Shown one piece after another: positions 12,853 through 16,999 of a DNA stretch of 16,999 nucleotides. Every line of letters begins with the position of its first letter. Within the stretch, counting starts at the first letter, position 1. The position numbers and the translations under genes are program-made. This stretch comes from CAYLNM01 sp964385045 (GTDB lineage Bacteria > Planctomycetota > Phycisphaerae > Phycisphaerales > SM1A02). Below the pieces are notes generated by a model. That model worked only from the letters and a program-made list of their open reading frames with translations, was not told the DNA's origin and searched no databases. Where the stretch lies: NCBI GenBank assembly GCA_964385045.1, contig CAYLNM010000098.1:1-16999 (forward strand), written 5' to 3'.

Positions 12853-13913
12853 CCGTCGCGGCCGCCTCGACGCTGCCCGCCTCGCCGCACGCTCGTCGTC
12901 CCGCCGCCGGGCTGCTGCTGCTCGGCGCCGCACTGCTGGTGGCGGTGGCGGCGCGGCTCACGGTCAGCGTCCCGATCGGGGGCGGGATCGAGGTGAGCTG
13001 GCCCGACGCCACGATTCGCGGGCTGCGGCTCACCGCGGTGGGGGCGGCCCTCGGCGTCGGCGCGTCGCTCGCGATCGCGGGCGTGCTGCTGCAGGCGCTG
13101 CTTCGCAATCCGCTCGCCTCGCCCTTCGTGCTCGGCGTGAGCGCGGGCGCGTCGCTCGGGGTCGCGCTCTCGCTCGCCGCGGTGGTCGGCGGCGGCCTCG
13201 GCGGGACGGTGCTGGGCCGGCTGCTCGGCGGCGACGGGGGGGCGGCGGGCGGGCAGGTCGTGCCGGCGATGATCGGGGCGGCGGCGGCCCTCGCGGTGGT
13301 GGCGGGCCTCGGGCGCGGTGGCCGCGGGTGGATCGACCCGCTGTCGGTGCTGCTCGCGGGCGTGGTCGTCTCCGCGGTGTGCGGCTCGCTCGTCCTCGCC
13401 CTCGAGCACGCGTTTCCGACGGGCCTCCGCCGGGGCATGCTCGCGTGGCTGACCGGCACGATCGACGACCTCCTGCCGCCGGGTCTGCTGCGGGCAGTGC
13501 TCGCGGCGGCGCTGGTCGGCGGCGGGCTCGCCGCGTGGACGGGCCCCGCCCTCGACGTGCTGTCGCTCGGCGAGGACGAGGCCCGCAGCGTGGGCGCCCC
13601 GGTGGACGCGGTGCGGCTGGGGCTCTTCGGCCTCGCCGGCGTGCTGACCGCGACCGCGGTGGCGGTGGCCGGCCCGATCGCGTTCGTGGGGCTGATCGCA
13701 CCGCACGCGGCGCGGGGGCTCGTGGGCGCGCGGCACCGCGTGCTCGTGCCGGCCGCGGCGCTGGCGGGCGGGGCGCTGCTGGTGGGCGCGGACGCGGCGG
13801 TGCAGCTCGTCCGCGTCGGCGGGGGTCGGCTGCCGGTGGGCGTCTTCACGGCCCTGATCGGCGGGCCGCTGTTCCTCGTGCTGCTGCGGCGGGTGCGGGG
13901 GGCCACGGGATGA
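12849..13913 (+). CDS. FecCD/BtuC-family ABC importer permease
   Basis: A 354-aa polytopic inner-membrane protein with roughly nine to ten hydrophobic segments, the translocation subunit of the importer. Family motifs are IAGVLLQALLRNPLASPFVL (76-95), GVSAGASLG (96-104), GMLAWLTGTI (196-205), LDVLSLGEDEARSVG (235-249), AGPIAFVGLIAPHAARGLVG (274-293), and the end LPVGVFTALIGGPLFLVLL (328-346). The GTG start at 12849 shares GTGA with the stop of the binding-protein gene, and its own stop overlaps the ATPase start as ATGA, so all three genes are translationally coupled. The motif region following GADA (313-316) reads AVQLVR where many homologues have an Arg earlier. Substrate range is vitamin B12, siderophore or heme, undetermined. 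Confidence 0.93.
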   Translation: MTVAAASTLPASPHARRPAAGLLLLGAALLVAVAARLTVSVPIGGGIEVSWPDATIRGLRLTAVGAALGVGASLAIAGVLLQALLRNPLASPFVLGVSAGASLGVALSLAAVVGGGLGGTVLGRLLGGDGGAAGGQVVPAMIGAAAALAVVAGLGRGGRGWIDPLSVLLAGVVVSAVCGSLVLALEHAFPTGLRRGMLAWLTGTIDDLLPPGLLRAVLAAALVGGGLAAWTGPALDVLSLGEDEARSVGAPVDAVRLGLFGLAGVLTATAVAVAGPIAFVGLIAPHAARGLVGARHRVLVPAAALAGGALLVGADAAVQLVRVGGGRLPVGVFTALIGGPLFLVLLRRVRGATG

Positions 13914-15097
13914 GCGCGGCGCCGGACGAGGACGTGGACGGCGGCGACGTGGTGCGGGGCGCGGGTGGTGCGGCGGGCGCGGGCGGTGAGCGCGGTGCGA
14001 CGCGCGGCGACGCCGCGGATGGTGCGACGCGCGGCGACGCCGCGGCGCGCACGCACGCGGCGGACGGCGGCAGCGCGGGCGCCGCGGCCGCCGCGGCCGG
14101 CGCGGGCGCCGCGGCCGGCGCGGGCGCCGCGGGCGCTGCGGCCGCCGCGGCCGGCGCGGCCGGCACCGCGACGGTGTGCGTCCGGGGGCTCGCGGTGCGG
14201 CTCGGCGGCCGGCTCGTCCTGCGGGACGTCGACGCGGCCGCGGCGCCGGGGACGGTCACGGCCGTCGTGGGGCCGAACGCCTCGGGCAAGAGCACGCTGC
14301 TGCGGGCGATCGCCGGGCTCGTGCCGGCGGCGTCGGGCTCGATCGACGTCGGCGGCGATCCGCCCGGTCGCCTGCGCGGGCGGCGCCTCGCGGCGCGGCT
14401 GGCCTGGGTGCCGGCGCGTCCGTCGGTGGCCCTGCCGTTCACGGTGCGGGAGGTGGTGGCGATGGGTCGGCACGCCCTCCCCGCCGACCGGGCGGCGGTG
14501 GAGGGGGCGATCGAGGCGATGGACCTGGAGGACGTGCGCGATCGTCCGTGGCCGCAGCTGTCCACCGGGCAGCAGCAGCGGGTGGCGATCGCCCGCGGCC
14601 TCGCGCAGCGGGCCGGTCAGCCGCCGGGCGTCCTGCTGCTCGACGAGCCGGCGGGCCCGCTCGACCTGCGGCACGCGGACCGGCTCGGGGCGGTGGTGCG
14701 GGCCGAGGCGGCGGCGGGCTCGGCGGTGCTGCTGGCGATCCACGACCTCGGCCGGGCCGCGGACTGGGCGGATGCGGCCTGGGTCCTCGACCGCGGCCGC
14801 CTCGTGGCGGCCGGGGCGGTGCGGTCGGCGCTCGATCCGCCGCGGATCGCGGACGTCTTCGGCGTCGGGGCCCGCTGGGTCCGCCTCGACGGGCGCGACC
14901 ATCTGCTGGCGGGCGGCGTGGGGGCCGGTGAGGCCATGGGCGCCGCGGGGGCCGGGACGCTCGAGGCGGCCGACGGGGCGGAGCGGCCGGGGCCCGGGCT
15001 CGCGCGGGGAGGGGCCCGACCGGGCCGGGAGGCGGGGCCCCGCCGCGAGGCCGGCTCTTCCGCCGCGGAGCGGGCGGACGAGTCGCCGCCCGCGTAG
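13910..15097 (+). CDS. ABC importer ATPase with Ala/Gly-rich extensions
   Basis: A 395-aa ATP-binding subunit of the FecE/BtuD type. Walker A is GPNASGKST (121-129), the Q-loop region lies near 166-175 (WVPARPSVAL, with the Gln not obvious), the signature is LSTGQQQRV (217-225), Walker B is VLLLDEP (241-247), the D-loop follows as AGPLD (248-252), and the H-loop is AIHDL (276-280, His278). The core is about 88-330. Before it stands an 85-residue Ala/Gly/Asp-rich leader encoded by internal repeats, and after it a 60-residue low-complexity tail; both are unusual for this family, whose members are normally 250-280 aa. ATGA coupling to the permease supports the start at 13910. A later start near residue 88 would give a standard-size protein, but no clear Shine-Dalgarno marks one. 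Confidence 0.9.
   Translation: MSAAPDEDVDGGDVVRGAGGAAGAGGERGATRGDAADGATRGDAAARTHAADGGSAGAAAAAAGAGAAAGAGAAGAAAAAAGAAGTATVCVRGLAVRLGGRLVLRDVDAAAAPGTVTAVVGPNASGKSTLLRAIAGLVPAASGSIDVGGDPPGRLRGRRLAARLAWVPARPSVALPFTVREVVAMGRHALPADRAAVEGAIEAMDLEDVRDRPWPQLSTGQQQRVAIARGLAQRAGQPPGVLLLDEPAGPLDLRHADRLGAVVRAEAAAGSAVLLAIHDLGRAADWADAAWVLDRGRLVAAGAVRSALDPPRIADVFGVGARWVRLDGRDHLLAGGVGAGEAMGAAGAGTLEAADGAERPGPGLARGGARPGREAGPRREAGSSAAERADESPPA
13994..14125. repeat. In-frame repeats in the ATPase N-terminal extension
   Basis: A 25-bp block (13994-14018) recurs exactly at 14021-14045, period 27 bp (nine codons, GATRGDAAD-like). Further on an 18-bp block (14090-14107) repeats at once (14108-14125, six codons of Ala/Gly). 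Both periods are multiples of three, so the reading frame is kept. The base composition here is almost purely G and C. Confidence 0.75.
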
Positions 15098-15100
15098 CAT
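15095..15100 (+). promoter_or_regulatory. -10 box predicting a leaderless mRNA for the 15107 gene
   Basis: TAGCAT, whose TAG is also the stop codon of the ATPase gene (15095-15097), then GGCGGC (six bases), then the GTG at 15107. Hexamer and spacing are identical to those before 11671. No Shine-Dalgarno is apparent. Confidence 0.42.
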
Positions 15101-15106
15101 GGCGGC

Positions 15107-15976
15107 GTGAGCAACTGGTTCATCATCCTCCTGCTGGTGTCGGCCGCCTGGCAGATCATCGGGTCGATCGCCGAGAAGCAGGCGAAGAAGAAGCAGCAGG
15201 AGGAGCTTGCGCGGAAGCGGATGGAGGCCTCCGCCCGCCAGCGGGCCGGGGGCGGCCCCGACGCAACCGGCCCGGCCGGCGAGACGCGGGTGGGCGTGCC
15301 GTCCGGGGCTCGGCCCGGCGCGACCGACGCGCGGTCGCGGGCCGAGGAGATCGCGGCCCGTCGCAAGGCCCAGATCGAGGAGCTTCGGCGCCGTGCGGCC
15401 GAGCGGGCCCGGCCCGGCGGGCGGGCCGCGGATGCCGGAGCCGATCGCGGGGCGGCGGGACGCAGTCCCGCCCGCATGGCCGATGCCTCGCGGACCTCGC
15501 GCTCGCGCACGCACGCGCCGCCCGGCCGCCCGGAATCGACGCCGGCCGGCGGCGGAACGTCGGCGCGTGCGTCCTCGTCCCGGTCGGCCCCTCCGACCCA
15601 GCGGTCGGGAATGGCGCTCGACTGGGAGCAGATGTCCCGCCAGCGGGATCAGAAGCGAGCGCAGGGGCGCGAGCAGTTCGAGCAGAACACCGCCCGCGAG
15701 GAAGCCGAGTCCCGGCGTCGCCGCTCGGCCACCGACGCCCGCCGGGCCAAGGAGAAGGCCGACGCGATCGCCCGGCGCGATGCCCGTCTCGCGGTACGGG
15801 CCGCGAGCGGCACGCGGATCGGTGGCGCCGCATCGCTGCGGGGGACCCGGCTTCGGGAGATCGCCCGCAACCGCGAGTCGCTCCGCGATCTGATCGCGCT
15901 CAAGGAGATCCTCGACCCGCCGGTCTCCATGCGCGACTCCTCGGGCGTACCGGCCGACGGCCGACTCGGCGGCTGA
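15107..15976 (+). CDS. Membrane-anchored basic coiled-coil protein
   Basis: A 289-aa protein of unknown function. One N-terminal membrane helix (3-21) is followed by highly charged helical stretches (22-46, EKQAKKKQQEELARKR; 76-102; 170-229), separated by disordered Gly/Pro/Ser/Arg-rich linkers (47-75, 103-168). It ends with an ordered segment LRDLIALKEILDPPVSMR (259-276). An EILxPPxxxR-type ending is something I associate with planctomycete membrane coiled-coil proteins, but I could not check this. The start is a GTG exactly 6 nt after TAGCAT, which implies a leaderless transcript. The alternative is read-through from the importer operon 9 nt upstream. The N-out or N-in topology is not clear. 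Confidence 0.72.
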   Translation: MSNWFIILLLVSAAWQIIGSIAEKQAKKKQQEELARKRMEASARQRAGGGPDATGPAGETRVGVPSGARPGATDARSRAEEIAARRKAQIEELRRRAAERARPGGRAADAGADRGAAGRSPARMADASRTSRSRTHAPPGRPESTPAGGGTSARASSSRSAPPTQRSGMALDWEQMSRQRDQKRAQGREQFEQNTAREEAESRRRRSATDARRAKEKADAIARRDARLAVRAASGTRIGGAASLRGTRLREIARNRESLRDLIALKEILDPPVSMRDSSGVPADGRLGG

Positions 15977-16047
15977 GCCGGCTTCGTCGGGTCGATTTCC
16001 TCAGAACCGTGCGGAATGGCGTGTGAACGCGGCGCGTTCGCTGCATT

Positions 16048-16056
16048 TTGCTATGC
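16048..16056 (+). promoter_or_regulatory. Extended -10 promoter of accB
   Basis: TGC directly before TATGCT (16051-16056) makes an extended -10 element, which can work without a good -35 box; none is clear. RNA would start near 16063 and leave a leader of about 50 nt. The site lies in the lowest-GC part of the gap. Confidence 0.5.
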
Positions 16057-16114
16057 TCTCGCCCTTCACTCGGGCGACCCGTGCCGGGATGGGCGCCGCC
16101 GCGGAACCGCGATC

Positions 16115-16603
16115 ATGATCGACCTCCGGAAGCTCAAGGAACTGATCCGGCTGATGGTGAACAACGAGCTCACCGAGCTCGACCTGCGCGACAGCGAGGA
16201 ACAGGTCACCCTCCGCCGCCAGCCCCCGCAGCCGCCCGCTCCGGCGATGGTGCCGATGGCGGCCCCGGCCGCGATGGCCGCGCCGCCCGCACCCGCGGGG
16301 GCGGCGGCCGCTCCCGCCGCCGACGCGGGGGCGGGGAGTGGGGGGGGCGGTGACGACGACGGCCTGCTCCGCATCGAGAGCCCGATCGTCGGCACCTTCT
16401 ACGCCGCCCCGAATCCGGATGCGGGCCCGTTCGTGTCCCTGGGGGACCGCGTCTCCGACGAGACCACGGTCTGCATCATCGAGGCGATGAAGATCTTCAA
16501 CGAGATCAAGGCCGAGACGTCGGGCACGATCGACCGTGTCCTCGTCGGCAACGGCGACGCCGTCGAGTTCGGCCAGCCGCTGTTCCTCGTCCGCCCCGAC
16601 TGA
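16115..16603 (+). CDS. accB: Biotin carboxyl carrier protein of acetyl-CoA carboxylase
   Basis: A 162-aa carrier that holds biotin and shuttles CO2 from biotin carboxylase to carboxyltransferase, the first committed step of fatty-acid synthesis. The N-terminal helix LRKLKELIRLMVNNELTELD (4-23) and VTLRR (31-35) are typical. A Pro/Ala-rich flexible linker (37-80, with a GSGGGGDDD run) leads to the biotinyl domain (84-162), which has SPIVGTFYAAPNPDAGPFV (89-107), EAMKIFNEI (123-131, biotinylated Lys126) and a final GQPLFLV (153-159). The length is normal. The start at 16115 is chosen by homology of the N-terminus, with a weak GGAA (16103-16106) 8 nt before. The usual partner accC does not follow within the 396 nt left in the window. 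The stop codon begins a long inverted repeat. Confidence 0.95.
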   Translation: MIDLRKLKELIRLMVNNELTELDLRDSEEQVTLRRQPPQPPAPAMVPMAAPAAMAAPPAPAGAAAAPAADAGAGSGGGGDDDGLLRIESPIVGTFYAAPNPDAGPFVSLGDRVSDETTVCIIEAMKIFNEIKAETSGTIDRVLVGNGDAVEFGQPLFLVRPD

Positions 16604-16660
16604 CCCGCCGTGCGTCGGGCGTGACGCGCTCGCCGTCGGGCGGCGGGTCACGGCGTCACG
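16601..16660 (+). terminator. Competing hairpins at the accB stop
   Basis: TGACCCGCCG (16601-16610, starting at the stop codon) pairs perfectly with CGGCGGGTCA (16641-16650). CGTGACGC (16620-16627) pairs perfectly with GCGTCACG (16653-16660). The two stems interleave and exclude each other in a simple fold. A small GCGTC/GACGC stem (16612-16616 with 16623-16627) fits inside the first. There is no U tract. Confidence 0.45.
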
Positions 16661-16882
16661 GCCGGCGGCCCGTGGTGGCCACGGGGGCGGGTCGATCGGC
16701 GGTGCCGGCCGTGGGCGGGTCCCCGGTCGCCTCACGATCGCGGAGCGCCGATGCCGCCCTTCCTGACGGGTCTCGGTCTCCGAGCGGCCCGCCCCACCGC
16801 GTCGACCCGCGGCCCGCCATCCCGGCCCGGGCCCGGCCCGGTGCGAGTGCAAGCGACGCCGTCCGCCGCCCGACTCCTTCGC
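16604..16882. other. GC-rich spacer without a supported gene
   Basis: Apart from the hairpins after accB I see no gene or RNA here. The open frames are R/P/A-rich shadows. A degenerate unit of the following repeat may begin near 16855. Confidence 0.4.
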
Positions 16883-16999
16883 CGCCCGTCTACGACGCCC
16901 GCCTTCGCCGCCGCCGCCCGTCTTCGAGGCCCGCCTTCCCCGCTACCGCCCGCCCTCGACGCCCGCCTTCCCCGCTGTCGCCCGTCTTCGACGCCCGCT
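16883..16999. repeat. 32-bp tandem repeat array reaching the window end
   Basis: Three full units (16883-16914, 16915-16946, 16947-16978) and a 21-nt partial fourth (16979-16999). Each begins CGCCCGTCTTCGACGCCCGC or a close variant and continues with a pyrimidine-rich CTTCCCCGCT. Units differ at a few positions. A period of 32 shifts the frame in every copy, so the array is not protein-coding. The units abut directly, without spacers. It continues beyond the window. Confidence 0.8.

Noticed and set aside
12497..15514. 1005-aa minus-strand open frame
   Set aside because: It is antisense to the importer operon, whose three genes have complete family motifs.
16883..16999. CRISPR array
   Set aside because: The 32-bp units follow one another without spacers, and no cas gene is in the window.
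1..16999. Defence island, prophage or biosynthetic cluster
   Set aside because: No integrase, transposase, nuclease-toxin pair, phage structural or synthase gene is present. The supported genes are housekeeping or envelope genes.

Overview
This window comes from a very GC-rich bacterial chromosome. The proteins look planctomycete-like, closest in my judgement to Phycisphaerae: the biotin carrier AccB, a divergent GroES, and short coiled-coil membrane proteins. This assignment comes from reading the proteins, not from a search. It is ordinary housekeeping and envelope territory. I see no prophage, insertion sequence, CRISPR array, rRNA or tRNA.

Layout. 1-396 is gene-free and repetitive (a G-quadruplex-type block, then an 8-bp minisatellite). 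397-827 holds two overlapping small genes, a DUF1328/YtjA-type membrane protein and an acidic lipoprotein. A nested hairpin separates them from a convergent MscS-family channel gene (984-2288, minus). Divergent from that is a bacterial/archaeal-type DNA polymerase X (2661-4415), whose 3' end is partly duplicated just downstream. A membrane-anchored SRPBCC-like protein (4612-5148, minus) follows. Then come a repeat-rich spacer and a four-helix membrane protein (5547-6080). 6081-6782 lies between genes but contains a local GC dip with a possible compact transcription unit: promoter-like boxes, strong stem-loops, a possible 39-aa ORF and a 34-bp perfect palindrome. Next are 4-hydroxyphenylpyruvate dioxygenase (6783-7988, minus), an orphan GroES (8440-8757), aroA (8935-10332) and a C-terminally anchored coiled-coil protein (10434-11384, minus). 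11671-15097 is a three-gene, translationally coupled ABC importer operon of the cobalamin/iron-siderophore/heme type. A membrane-anchored coiled-coil protein (15107-15976) and accB (16115-16603) follow. The window ends in a 32-bp tandem repeat array.

How the genes relate. Most are independent single-gene units. The importer (binding protein, permease, ATPase) is the only clear multi-gene system; its genes overlap by 4 bp as GTGA and ATGA. HPPD acts in tyrosine catabolism, AroA in the shikimate pathway and AccB in fatty-acid synthesis; they share no obvious module.

Most notable regulatory pattern. TANNNT-type -10 hexamers, rare in DNA this GC-rich, lie upstream of most genes. In three cases the hexamer ends exactly 6 nt before the start codon, with no Shine-Dalgarno sequence, which predicts leaderless mRNAs. 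The best candidate for something undescribed is the small structured unit at about 6384-6617. No novel multi-gene system is evident.
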